A model generated the notes under the pieces. That model was not told the origin of the DNA, ran no database searches, and was given only the letters and a program-made list of their open reading frames with translations. A stretch of 64,000 nucleotides of DNA from Asterias rubens (Eukaryota > Echinodermata > Asteroidea > Forcipulatida > Asteriidae). The DNA lies in the NCBI RefSeq assembly GCF_902459465.1, contig NC_047076.1:1-64000 (forward strand). The letters are read 5' to 3'. Below, in pieces: positions 1 to 11,767 of this stretch (position 1 is the first letter of the stretch; the number at the start of each line of letters is the position of its first letter). The translations under genes and the position numbers were made by a program.

Positions 1-314
1 CCCTAACCCTAACCCTAACCCTAACCCTAACCCTAACCCTAACCCTAACCCTAACCCTAACCCTAACCCTAACCCTAACCCTAACCCTAACCCTAACCCT
101 AACCCTAACCCTAACCCTAACCCTAACCCTAACCCTAACCCTAACCCTAACCCTAACCCTAACCCTAACCCTAACCCTAACCCTAACCCTAACCCTAACC
201 CTAACCCTAACCCTAACCCTAACCCTAACCCTAACCCTAACCCTAACCCTAACCCTAACCCTAACCCTAACCCTAACCCTAACCCTAACCCTAACCCTAA
301 CCCTAACCCTAACC
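1..314. repeat. Telomere, (CCCTAA)n
   Basis: About 52 uninterrupted copies of CCCTAA run from the first base and stop abruptly at CCAGGG. The C-rich strand reads 5'->3' inward, so the TTAGGG overhang strand is the complement and the chromosome end is on the left. The lack of degenerate variants suggests a true terminal array rather than an old interstitial one. Confidence 0.98.
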
Positions 315-1039
315 AGGGTCTCCTTGGTGAGAGGCAAGAGCCTTACGCACATGCCAACCGTGCCGGCTCTCTTAGAGTATCTCAACAGAATGCATTAAAC
401 ATAACAAGCCTGTGAAAATGAAAAATCGTGGATAAATCACTTCGTAGGGATTTATTTGTCACAATGTTTTCAACTATCAATCTCTCACCATTACTAGTAA
501 TAAAGAAATGCTTTACGATAACAATTATTTCCAGTAATTAAAAATAGTGTCCAATGCATTGTGACAGAAAAGAAATCTGACAGCACGACGCAAGTGCGAT
601 GTACACATAATGACAGTGGGCATAGACAAGGTTTACAGTTGAACCCGCAAAAAGATGAACAATAATTGTCAATAATGTCAGGGTATAATGGGATGTAGCC
701 TGGGGGTCGAACTGTGTGCCCATGACATTCATTTTTGGTTAACACACGACGTACAAGTCAAATACTGGTAAAGACAGTGAAAGTGGAGGGTGTAATTGGA
801 GCTGATGACCGTTGATTGTTTTATAGTTTAATGAAACAAAATAAATTCCCCTTCAACAAAGATGCAGAGACAAAAAATACATGTACTGTTGTTGTAAAGA
901 TACAGAGAGATAACACATGTAGTCTTGTTGTACAATAATCTATCTGAATTAAAAAAGTTTGCCAGACCGTATGAAGGGGAATTTATACTCCATAATGGGA
1001 GCTGAGAAAGATTAAAGGGATGTTTATTGGCCCAATGAC

Positions 1040-1118
1040 CAGGGGACTAATGTAAAGCGCATTGATACGGTTTATTGTGAAATGCGCTATATAAGAATTT
1101 GTTATTATTATTATTATT
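1040..1118 (+). mobile_element. 3' tail of an L2/CR1-like retroposon or SINE
   Basis: The phrase GCGCTATATAAGAATTTG followed by an ATT run is the typical 3' end of L2-like LINEs and the SINEs that borrow their tails. Similar GCGC-TATAA-ATT ends occur near 30770 and 49385. Only the tail is recognisable and no coding sequence remains. Confidence 0.55.
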
Positions 1119-2159
1119 ATCTTTTTGAAAATAAATTACGCCCGAAGGTGACTAAAAGAACACAAAACGATTTATACAGAGATAACATACATAGGTTAGT
1201 TTTAATAAAAACATTGAATAGTGTGCGTTTTTTGTCGGTATTGTCTGGGTACCTCAGAGTTCGAGGACTAAAATTGTGCAATGTTCAATTCGGAATTGCA
1301 GGACTAAGTCATTCAATTAATGTTCACATGTGGTTTCTTCAATATATGCAATAGAAGACCGGTATGACTTTTTAAAAGCAAAAAATGTGTCAAGTGCATT
1401 AGACATGACAGTTCAAAGTAAGAGACTTGGGGAATAAAACAAATGTTAATGACATAATGACGTTTAATAATTTCGGTACTGGGCTGGGATACTTGAAGTT
1501 TATGTTTTGCGTCACACTGGAAACTGTCAATACTTTAATTGGTTTAGGGAAGGTTCACAATGATTTGCATTGTATATGGGGGTTGGACATTGTGATTAGG
1601 TTGTAAGTACGTTGTGATTGTTTGGCCAGTTTAGTGTTTACCGTTGTTTTTGGCGTTTCACGCGGTTTGACGCCATCGACGCTGTAGTTGTCGGGATGGT
1701 TTTCAGGGTATAATTTTAGGTAATTTGAAAACTACACTGGTGTTAATGAAGGTGAGGCGGTCTCCTTTGATGGTCAAAGAAATTATTCAGAGACTGTGTT
1801 GACGGTGTGATGGGGGCATCACGGAGGTTTTATGGGGGTCACAGCGAGTTCGGAAGCAGGTAGATGGTCAGTGATGGGATGCATCGGGTGTGCCGTTAAG
1901 TGTTGACGCTGTTTTAAATTTTAAAAAATTAAAAAAATTAATTAATGACGGTCTTTTTGATGTGTTGACGCTGTATAGAGCCGTGTTGACGGTGTTTTTA
2001 AAAATATTGACGGTCGTTTCAATTGACGGTCATTTTTCTTGTAATTTTTTTCTCATATACCTCATTTGCATATGTCTATAGCTAGTGCAGCCCCACCCCG
2101 TAAGTCACCCACAAACACAAATTAAATTAACCCCGCCCACAAATAATTGCCACTTTAAA

Positions 2160-2215
2160 AGTGGCTCGTGGCTCGTGGCTCGTGGCTCGTGCCATTGTGG
2201 CTCGTGCCATTGTGG
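2160..2215. repeat. GTGGCTC short tandem repeat
   Basis: Four adjacent copies of GTGGCTC followed by two copies of a longer GTGGCTCGTGCCATT unit. It lies in a GC-rich island between AT-rich repeats. No function can be assigned. Confidence 0.8.
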
Positions 2216-2514
2216 GCGGGGTGTAGATCCCTCTACTTCCGTAGAGAATATCCACTGCATGTATAGCGCGCCTAGCAGCGAAGCTTACCGCAGCAGGGGA
2301 TCATACTGTCCACTGCCTCTTCACATCTAACGTAGTATCAGGATTCATATATAAGTGAATTCAAGTTCAAAACCTCCTAGTCATGGTTGCTAATTGTTGC
2401 TAAAAGTCGTCAGAAAAATAACAATTGAGCACGTACAGTACTACCAGACATTACAAAACTTATCTCAAAATTGGTTTTTTATTTTATGTTACAAGATGAC
2501 AGCAAAAGATTGTC

Positions 2515-3300
2515 AAATTTTGCTTCAAAATTCCGCTTCAAATTTTTCTAGAAAATGTGTACAAGGCAATTTTGTCAAATTTTGCTTCAAAATGTGTAAA
2601 AATGTGTACAAGGCATAGCCTTGTGAATTTATCAAATTTTGAAGCAAACTTTCCTAGAAAATGTGTACAAGGCAATTTTGTCAAATTTTGCTTCAAAATG
2701 TCTACCAGGCTATAGTCTTGCGAATTTATCAAATTTTGCTTCAAAATGTGTGAAAATGTGTACAATGCTTATAGCCTTGTGAATTTATCAAATTTTGCGT
2801 CAAACTTTCCTAGAAGATGTGTACAAGGCAATTTTGTCAAATTTTGCTTCAAAATGTTTATCAGGCTATACCTTGTGAATTTATCAAATTTTGCGTTTTG
2901 CTTCAAAATGTGTGAAAATGTGTACAAGGCTTATAGCCTTGTGAATTTATCAAATTTTACTTCAAACTTTCCTAGAAAATGTGTACAGGGCAATTTTGTC
3001 AAATTTTGCTTCAAAATGTCTACCAGGCTATATCTTGTGAATTTAACAAACTTTGCTTCAAAATGTGTGAAGATGTGTACAAGGCAATTTTGTCAAATTT
3101 TGCTTCAAAATGTCTACCAGGCTATAGTCTTGTGAATTTATCAAATTTTGCTTCAAAATGTGTGAAAATTTGTACAAGGTAGCCTTGTGAATTTATCAAA
3201 TTTTGCTTCAAAATGTGTGAAAATGTGTACAAGGTAGCCTTGTGAATTTTATCAAATTTTGCTTCAAAATGTGTGAAAATGTGAGTTTTTCAAATTTGGC
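2515..3300. repeat. Subtelomeric AT-rich minisatellite
   Basis: Irregular tandem copies built from three short blocks: TCAAATTTTGCTTCAAAATG, GTGTACAAGGCA and CCTTGTGAATTTATC. Block order and unit length vary, with about 10-15 units. Because the units rarely create stops, open frames appear on both strands; they are by-products of the repeat and have no splice or start context supporting a gene. Confidence 0.85.
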
Positions 3301-3944
3301 TTGAAAATCTTTGAAAATTTGTCCAAGGCACATTAAATTAATACACAACCCCTGGTTGCATTTTCAGAAAGAATTTGCTAAATATGCAAGGCTTATAATA
3401 TATTATAGTATAACCTTGCGTATTAAGCTAATTTTGCCTGAAAATGAAACAGGGCAAAGTAACAAGATAAGCTACATGTATCAACCAATACTAAATGATA
3501 ATTTTAAGCAATATATATATTTTTTAAAGTCTCTCAGCCTCTTGAAAAGAAACTAAATACAGTATATTTTCTGACAAGTTAACTTTACTTTTTATTTTTA
3601 TTATTTGATAGATTACTGTTTAGCTTTTGAGTTTGGCCCACCCAAAATAAAAACACCCAGAATGACTGATCTAGCCAGACTCAACAAACAGTGATTAACA
3701 CAGTCTGAGACTCCATCTTGTTAAAATCAACATTCACTATTGAGCAAAATATTGTCTCCTTAGAGGGCCTGTTGCTCCAAATGCTCCAAGTCAACAAACC
3801 CAGGGGCACAGTAATGGACAATTTTTCCAAGAATCCATCGAAGCTATGCCAAAAGTTACATAAATGAAACCTTTTAAGAGGCAGTGTTGCCATGATCAAA
3901 GCAGGTATGTGGCTGTACATGGAATTATAAACTTGCACCCAGTA

Positions 3945-4335
3945 ACAGGAAGCACCTGTCGTCCCTGTGCACTCTCCATAATAGGGAGGGACGGGTGGGC
4001 ATAAAGTCCATGTACAGCCACAGGCCTGCTTTGGTCATGAAGACACGCCCCTAGTTATGCAACTCTCACCCAGTAACAGCAAGCACAAGTGCACTCTCCA
4101 TAAACAGGAGGGACGGGTCGGCATGCAGTCCATGTACAGCCACAGGCCTACTTTGGTCATGAAGACACGCCCCTTTAATTCAACTCTCACCCAGTAACAG
4201 CAAGCACACGTTCACTCCCGATAAAAGGGAGGGACGGGCAGGCATGCAGTAATAGGATGATAGATCATAATTCCATGTACAGCCACAGGCCTACTTTGGT
4301 CATGAAGACACACCCCTTTAATTCACGCTTCTGCG
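3945..4335. repeat. Tandem repeat, three to four copies of about 115-130 bp
   Basis: Repeated blocks contain CATGTACAGCCACAGGCC, TTTGGTCATGAAGACACGCC and ACCCAGTAACAGCAAGCAC. Copies differ by small indels; the last carries an extra insertion near 4250-4275. No gene is apparent. Confidence 0.8.
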
Positions 4336-4620
4336 TCCCACATCCAACGAGGCTGAATCTTACATGTACATGGTTGGGTTATAGGAATTGCATACAAGTA
4401 CAGTTTAATCTATTATAAAACACTTACTGAATACATTTCAGCTAATAACGCCAAATTGATTTCATCATAACAAGTGTGATTTATGGTAACAAAGCATATT
4501 CCTAAAAAATTGTAATAACTTTTAATAACAACAATTGTGACTGTAAAACTACAACACAGTTTGTTTTGTTAAATTGAGGTAAATGATGAACCCATGAAAG
4601 GAGAAAAGTCTTTAAATTTC

Positions 4621-7600
4621 TCAGAAATCATTGAAAAATTCCTCACCGATGTCAGCAAGTAGTTGAGTGAAATCTTCTTGTAAATTTCCTTCATGATTTG
4701 AGGGTTGGTCTTTTTCATTGAGAACGATGTCATTCTGATTCTTGTATTTGCAGGGGTCCACGTACTCCGAATTAGAAGTGTCTTTATTTGTTGAAGCCAT
4801 TAAAGTACCTTTTTTTACTTGACAAGAATCAATTCTGTCCACCCCTTCAAATGTTTCAGAACTTTCCAGGTTGCTTTGTACTGGATAAGAAAACTTCTTA
4901 CAAGTTGTTTTAGATGAGTTAGGTGTGGTTTGTTGAGTAGACAGGTAGTGGGTTGACTCACTGGGGTAGACCTGTATCAGATTGCTTGGAGTGATGTTCA
5001 GATAGTGGTTCCGAAGAGATGGACTTAAAACTCCAACCTAGTAAGATAACAGAACTCAACTCAGTCTCATAACAAAAATTCAATCTAACATCAAATGGCG
5101 ATACTTTTAAAAGAAACCTTGAAATATTACTTCATGTTTTGCCAATTTCAAAGTATACCTGCCTTCAGTAAAACGTTATGAAACAGAAAAAGTAAACTCA
5201 GAAAAAGAAATGATGACAAATTCAAGAGTTTCAAACTAAACTGTAACTGACCTGTCTGAGAACCAAGACACACCCTGGTTTCAACTCAGCTTGATGCTCC
5301 TCTATAAGACGTCTATGTATGGTACCCTGTATCTCACCAGTTGGATCTCTCAACACAACACTAGCGTCTGTGTTGATGGTAATGGATTTGATCATTACAC
5401 ACAAGTGTGGCACTTTGTTTTTTGTCAGTTGCTTCAAACTAGCCTGTTGAGTCGATACATGTAGACAAAAGTTACAACTTGAAACAAACATCATAATAAC
5501 ATTTCACTAAAATTTCTAATTACAAAGTCTTCAATGTTTTTTTTTTTAATGTATGAGCTTTAGCACTTCTGCACTACAAGAAGTTGCTCAAATTGAGTTT
5601 TGTAATAAAGAGGAATCAGTACTTATCAGACAAGTGGATAGAAATAACTAAAAAACATAATTACAAAATATTTGTACAAACAAGTACGTCAGAATTACCC
5701 AATAACAGGTCAAATTCAATTACAATAACTACTACCCAGTTTGTTAGTACCCGTCTGTCCTTTTAAACAATTTGCTCAATAAAAACAAAAGTTTTACAGA
5801 AACAACCTAAAAACAAAAAGTAAATTTATATAAAAATCTTCTCTCAAAATGTACCACAAACTTTTAGCTTGGTAAAGTTGAGAGGTGTTTTCCCCCACCT
5901 TTCTTAAAAGCAAAGCAATGTTGTTTTTGGCCAGGATAGAGTGTTGGTTGTCATCCTCCAAGTCAAGATCTACTTTCATTCTCTTCCATGCTCCATGAGA
6001 GAAGTCGGCTTCACCATCATCTTCAGAAGGGATAAACTGTAAACAAATAAAACATTAGCCATTTGATAATATATACATGTGAACCCATGTTGTAAAGCTA
6101 CTTTAGTCTGCAGTGTTTTTGACAGCATGAGGGTGAGTGTGAACCAACAGTATGAAAACAAGAAAACAACATGGAAGCAGTTAAATTCAGACTGTAAATG
6201 TGATGCAAGGAAATTGGCCATTTAAAAAACCCTTATTCTGTAAAATCACAAACACTAACGTAAAACATTACTCTCTTTACACTTATTCTTACTAATTAAA
6301 AAGTGGCTCAATTAGCCAGATGCTAACTGGTATTGTAACACTGAGAGTTAAAGGCATTAGATGCTATTGGTAATGTAATTACTCAAAATAATTATTAGCA
6401 TAAAACCTTAATTGGTAACGAGTAATGGGTAGAGGTTGGTAGTATAAGACATTGTGAGAAACAGCTCCCTCTGAAGTGACGTAGTTTTAGAGACGGGAGT
6501 AATTTTCCTCGAATTTGATTTTGAGACCTCAAAATAAGATTTTGAGGTATCGAAATCAAGCATCTGAAAGCACACAACTTCATGTGACAAGGGTGTTTTT
6601 TCCCCAACAGTTATCTCGCAACTTCGATGACCAATTGAGCTCAAATTTTCACAGGTTTGTTATTTTATGCATATGTTGGGATACACCAAGTGAGAAGACT
6701 GGTCTTTGAAAATTACATGTACCAATAGTGTCCAGTATCTTTGAGAAAGAAACATGTTCATGTTAATTGAACTAGTGATTAGGTAACTACACAATGAAAA
6801 GAGCAAGCACCACAAAGCAAGTGATTTGTACTTGTAATCATCGTGTAGGACTAGTATCTTGTCATGTAAGAAAACATGGTTACTATCACTCAAACCAAAA
6901 TACAAAATCTATGGTTATTACACAAAGAACATTTTACACTGACAAAGTCAACTACCAAACAGAACAATAGCATTAAAATCAATAGACTACAGTACTTCAT
7001 ACAAAACACACAACATATTTGTACATTAACATACCTTTGACTTTGTAGAGCCCGACTTTGGAACATCCTGTGTAGTCTCAGGAGACACTAATTCAGAGAG
7101 ATCATTCAGTTTCTGACCTTCCATCTGGAAAACAAATGTGGTGGAGTAAACAAACCAAAGTGATCAATGATATGGTATGCATTATATATATTCTCAATGA
7201 AGGGATCCGTTGGTATACGTACTACTTCCAACATGCAACTCACCTCTGCTTTTAGTTACTGTTTTACAAAGAAATTTTCTCCAAGTAAGTTCAACTTACA
7301 TGTACACACTGGACATGTGCAGTGCTGGACATGTGTTAGAGCTTGTCAATGTTTTATCATATTCATGCACAAACTATAATAAAGTATGCAAGATAAATAG
7401 ACAAACACTCAAAACCCCACATGTCATGATTTTTTGGTGCACTGGTTAAAAAGTTGATAACGGCATGAACTGAGAGGACTTTATTTAATAGCAGTGGACA
7501 CTATTGGTAATTACTCAAAATAATTATTAGCATAAAACCTTTCTTGGTAACGAGTAATACACTGTGAGAAACGGCTCCCTCTGTAGTATTAAATGAAGTT

Positions 7601-10486
7601 TTTGAGAAAGAAGTAATTTTCCACAAACTTAATTTCGAGACCTCAGATTTAGAATTTGAGGTCTCGAAATCAAGCATCTAAAAGTACACAACTTCGTGTG
7701 ACAAGGGTGTTTTTTCTTCCATTATTATCACGCAACTTCATCGACTGATTGTTTGTAATCTTATGTATATGTTGAGATACAACAAGTGAGAAGACTAGTC
7801 TTTGACAATTACCAATAGTGTCCAGTGTCTTTAAATAATGCTTTTACTAGACACTGTTGCTAAAACAGTTTCACACTTACTAATTGTGGTAGTACACCAG
7901 CAGGACCCGGAAACTTCCTTACTCTTGTGTGTGATGTTGCAGTTTTTACACTGGTAGGTGTTTGGAACAGTTGAGCAACTCTAGATGTCAGTAATGATGT
8001 CTGAGGGGTAGTCATAACTGGACTCTGGGGTTTAGCTCCATGTGTGGTAAACGCTCTATCACTCTGGTTCCCAGTATAGTGACTTCGTTGTGCTGGTGTA
8101 AACTGTCGAGTGCTTGAATTTATGATATTTGGAGTTGATGGGACACCCTGTGAGGTAAACTTGTTGTTGAAACTGGATACCGGTGGTCTGCACCCTGAGG
8201 TTCCAGATCCTAAAGGGGTACTCATTCTTTGAATGGGGGTACTTGATCTTTGAATGGGACAAAGGTTTGAAGGAGTACAGGGTAGAACGTTGGTTCTTGG
8301 TGGGTTGTTCTGAAGCTGATTACATCTTTCCTGATCAGATAGTGTCTCAAGGTTTATGATTGGTCTTTGTTGGGTAATCTTTCCTGAAGACTTTCCAGGG
8401 CTAGTATCCATTGTCACTGCATATGGTTGTGATGTATTGCAGTCTAGTTTCACAATGTTTACTGTACATGGCTGTGGAGTGGCTGGATTTGCTGATCTTG
8501 ATTTTGACTCTTCTCTAGAAACACTTTTGGTGACAGTGGTTGAAGGTTGTAAAATAACAGAATCCCAATCAAAGTCATCCTCCCACGAGTTGAATTGGTC
8601 ATCAAAATTGTCAACCCTTTCAGTAGAAACCATCTGCAGATTTGTCTTTACTTTGGAGTCTAACAGTTTACCTTGCTTAGTTAAAGCTTGACTTGGTTGA
8701 GTTGTGGTTGGAGTTTGAAACCATTCCATTGTATTTCTGAGTTGTGGTTCCTTTGGTGTCATGGTCTTATCATCAACCCCTACTGTACATTTTGAGTTTG
8801 GATGATTTGTGCTCTTTATGTTTTTATGTGTTTCCTCCTCAGCATTCAATGTGACAGCAGACTGACTGAAGTTTGGAGTTACTCCAGCATGGTAGGAAAT
8901 TGGTCTGAGTAGGCTTGCTTCTGCTGGGATTTTCTTTCTCTTGTCTTGAACAATTCTGAGTTCTTTGCTTCCAAATCCAACTGCAAGATTTGAGTTGTTT
9001 ACAGTGGAAGTACATATACTATCATTTGGTCTAACACTCTTGCCTGTGCTAATAATACCTTGTTCAACAGTTTTGATGGAAATGCTCTGAAAGCAACCTT
9101 TTGGAGATTTGGGTTTGAAAGAAAATTTTCTCTGGGGAAGGTTCGCTGAAGTAACACATGCAGATACATGTAGTCCAATATTGAGGTCTTTTGGTGTCAT
9201 AGCTTTACTAGAAGCATCAGCAAAATTGAGATTGCTTCCTTTCTGAACGATAGCAATTCTTGACTTTCCTTCTTGAACGCGATTATCAGATGCAAGGCTT
9301 CTAGTAGTTTTATTATCTGAACCTCCTTGAACATTCAAACAGTTGCTTGACAACAATTCTGCACCAGGAGCTTCATCTGACAAAGCCCCAGACCAAAAGT
9401 CCTAATAAAAATGAAGAAAAACAAGTTGATGAATATCCACAGTATAAATTATCATCTCCTCGATAAGGGCATTGACAACTTATTCCCAACCCACTCACAA
9501 GTAGCAGTGTCTTAAGTCCTTTTCACCTGAGGAAAATAAGCAGGGGGTCCTTGGTCTTAAGAACACAATGTTGTTTAATCCACATCGTGTGAAAGGTACC
9601 TCTGCTTAAATAGGCACGGTTCCCTGGTCTTTTCAAGACCAAGGTCCAGACCTCCGTCACAAACACAACGTTGTGAAAATTATACCACGATCGTCCGTGC
9701 ATGCTGTGTGAATGAACATTGCTTGCAAAATGAAGGACCCTGGTGTAGCTGGAGCTACCACGCATGCGTGCAAGAAGAAACGCATGTTGCAAGAAAATCA
9801 AGATGTTCGACCCCGTTATACGTTAACGTTAAACCTTTGAGCGTGTTTATGGGACTGTGTGTGCACGACTCCTTCAAGAGAGCAAGTTTACAATATTAGC
9901 ATGAGATCATTGAGAGATGTTTTAAAAAGTTCACTCTCGAAAATCAATTTGATTTTCTCTAAAACTCTTAGATGTTTTTTTAAATGAAATCCCAGCATAA
10001 TTCTAGGAGTAGGCCTACGTAACAATTTATCAAAAAGTTCATGATCGAGCATAGATCGACACTGATTTAAAGAAAACTTCAGTGGGCAACAAAATGGGTG
10101 CAAGATTTATGACAACATTCATCGTTAAGAATCTGCACTCCCAAGTGAATTATTATTAATTGTTATTTTTTCAGGCAATGGAATTTGGTGGTCGGAGCAT
10201 GGAGGTAGAAATATGAATGTTTCGCGCATCTTCGTCCCAAAACAAAATCATTTTTAGGGGCCGCCGATTCATGACAGAGCAGGAAAATGATTGGTAACAA
10301 ACACATGTGTTAACGAAGTACATGTATGCTAGCTGTGCAGATATCAGTGAAATGGACAATAAACAATGTTGACCTTTAGCACCACAAAAGATGATGGTTC
10401 TGAGACATGGGACTTTGGTTTCTGTACCGTTTAATAATGCTTACCTCATCTCCTAGTGCAAAATCTTCTTCACTGATTTTAAACAT
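4621..10486 (-). CDS. HROB: HROB, homologous recombination OB-fold protein (MCM8IP-like)
   Basis: Six coding exons join in frame: 10445-10486, 7881-9401, 7035-7124, 5899-6036, 5252-5443, 4621-5037 (799 aa; the human protein is roughly 650). All junctions are GT-AG. The start is the ATG at 10486, opening MFKISEEDFALGDE. Exon 2 is a long low-complexity Ser/Thr/Gln/Pro-rich region ending in FPGPAGVLPQL, the family's signature motif. Exons 4-6 encode the OB fold: LLLRKASLKQL, NKVPHLCVMIKSI, DASVVLRDPTGEIQGT, ELKPGCVLVLRQVGVLSPS and LRNHYLNITPSNL. The acidic C-terminus ends LLADIGEEFFNDF. In the known family HROB is nuclear, binds single-stranded DNA and recruits or activates MCM8-MCM9 for synthesis during homologous recombination and crosslink repair. 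A likely 5' UTR acceptor (TTTCTTTAG) lies just above 10531, so a non-coding first exon is expected upstream. The identity rests on motifs recognised by eye. Confidence 0.92.
6349..6742. mobile_element. MITE, ACACTATTGGTAAT family, in HROB intron
   Basis: A degenerate non-autonomous element with terminal inverted repeats: TATTGGTAATG at the left and ACCAATAGTGTCCAG at the right. The body has the conserved blocks AACAGCTCCCTCTGAAG, a foldback of AAATTTGAGGTCTC-type arms, and CTTGTCACATGAAGTTGTGT. It lies in the intron between exons 3 and 4 and has no coding capacity. Confidence 0.8.
7491..7832. mobile_element. MITE, ACACTATTGGTAAT family, in HROB intron
   Basis: A better preserved copy with left end GGACACTATTGGTAATTACT and right end ACCAATAGTGTCCAGTGTC. 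The central palindrome has GAGACCTCAGATT and AATTTGAGGTCTC arms. It lies between HROB exons 2 and 3. Confidence 0.85.
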
Positions 10487-10654
10487 GTTGGTCACAAATC
10501 ATGTCTTTATGGTCCAAGATTACTTAAAAACCTAAAGAAAGGAAGTAAAACAACAAACTTGTTTAAAATCTTGCGTTTGTTTGTCATTGATGCACGATTG
10601 GTTTTGTTGGCCGCAAACTAGCCATGAGAGCCTGAAGCTCGTGCGGCATATTTG

Positions 10655-10915
10655 TGACCATCCACCACAAATGGGCTGTAAAGTCGCACTTGCACATTGC
10701 AGAGCCTATTAAATTGTTTGGGTTTTCAAGAAAACTTTGAGAAATCTGAATAAAAAAATATGTGGCTTTGAGAAATCATAACTTTGTCAAGAAATATCTG
10801 ATTTAAATGTGGATGGTATCATTTTGAAGCTGATTACACACTCTCTCAAAAAATGCATTAATCCCATAACAGTGAAAGTGTCAACTTTACAGCCCATTGG
10901 TGGTGGATGATCACA
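10655..10915. mobile_element. Foldback element with long inverted arms
   Basis: CATCCACCACAAATGGGCTG at the left is matched in inverted orientation by CAGCCCATTGGTGGTGGATG at the right. Internal AAACTTTGAGAAATC and CTTTGAGAAATCATAACTTTG are direct partial copies. No coding sequence; probably a non-autonomous DNA transposon. Confidence 0.7.
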
Positions 10916-11175
10916 TTTGCGTGTTCGGATGAAGTTTGCGCGATATATTTTGTCAATGGTCAAGCTCGACATGAACTGCAAGGCATAAAGTTACCTGATG
11001 ATAGGGTGTCGCGTAATGTTCGCTTGCTTGCCCAGTTCCCCGGAAACGCCGTTTGGACTTTAGTATTGGTCTTAATTAATAAAGAACTCTTTGAATTCCC
11101 AAGTATTCTTTTTGAAAAGTATAATGTGGAATATTAAGTCGTGGAAATAACTTTTGATTTGTGGTTTAAAAACTT

Positions 11176-11767
11176 AAGGCATAAAAACTTACTTGGTAAC
11201 AACGAGCAAACTGAACTTGGACTCCAACCAAGTTGGATTGGAGAGCTGTTGAAAGTACAAAACAAAACCTTGTGTTATGAGAGAAGCGGCTCCCTCTGAA
11301 GTAACATAGTTTTTTTAGGGAAAAAGTAATTTCTCACTAAAATATTCAAATTGAATTCGAGACAGCACCTGAGCTGACGCTCGGATAACTTTCCGTATGG
11401 CGCCACCACTTTTTCACTCATTTTTACAAAAAGGGATATCTCATTGAGGTAAATAAGATACTATATTATTTCATATCGAATAAAAAAGTGGTGGCGCCAT
11501 ACGGAAACTTTTCCTGACGCTCGAATTCAAGCATCTCAATGCACACACAACTTGTGCAGCAAGGGTCTTCCATATTTCCAGTATTGTTATTCTCTTGCAA
11601 CTTCGACGACCAAAAAAGGCAATTGAGCTCAAATTTTCTCAGCCCCCCCCCCCCCCCCCCCCCTCAGGTTTGTTATTTTATATTTTTAATTTTATGCACA
11701 TGTTAAGATACACCAAGTGAGAAGACTGGTCTTTAGACAATTACCAAAGCTGTCGAGTGGCTTTAAG
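11176..11767. mobile_element. MITE carrying a nested foldback insertion
   Basis: A degenerate MITE related to the ACACTATTGGTAAT family, recognised by AGCGGCTCCCTCTGAAGTA, the foldback remnants and AAGACTGGTCTTTAGACAA. It is interrupted at about 11388-11515 by a second element and by a poly-C tract at 11643-11663. Confidence 0.75.
11388..11515. mobile_element. Nested foldback element, CCGTATGGCGCCACC arms, about 9-bp target duplication
   Basis: Arms AACTTTCCGTATGGCGCCAC and GTGGCGCCATACGGAAACTT are inverted repeats of about 28 bp. The element is bracketed by direct copies of TGACGCTCG, which fits an 8-9 bp target-site duplication of hAT- or Mutator-like transposition. No ORF. Confidence 0.72.

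Larger units (their letters stand above)
315..4620. other. Subtelomeric gene-free region
   Basis: No exon-like ORF or recognisable protein is visible between the telomere and the end of HROB. The stretch is a patchwork: an L2-like retroposon tail (about 1040-1118), low-complexity GTTGACGGT-rich DNA (about 1660-2040), a GTGGCTC short tandem repeat (2160-2215), an AT-rich minisatellite (2515-3300) and a 115-130 bp tandem repeat (3945-4335). The HROB 3' UTR and polyadenylation site probably occupy the last few hundred bases; ATTAAA-like hexamers occur on the minus strand but no clear site can be chosen. Confidence 0.7.

Noticed and set aside
2538..3182. Possible repetitive secreted protein in the subtelomere
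   Set aside because: Both strands are equally open and the frames break at each module junction; no gene context.
8356..8691. Plus-strand 111-codon ORF inside HROB
   Set aside because: It is the antisense shadow of the long HROB exon 2.
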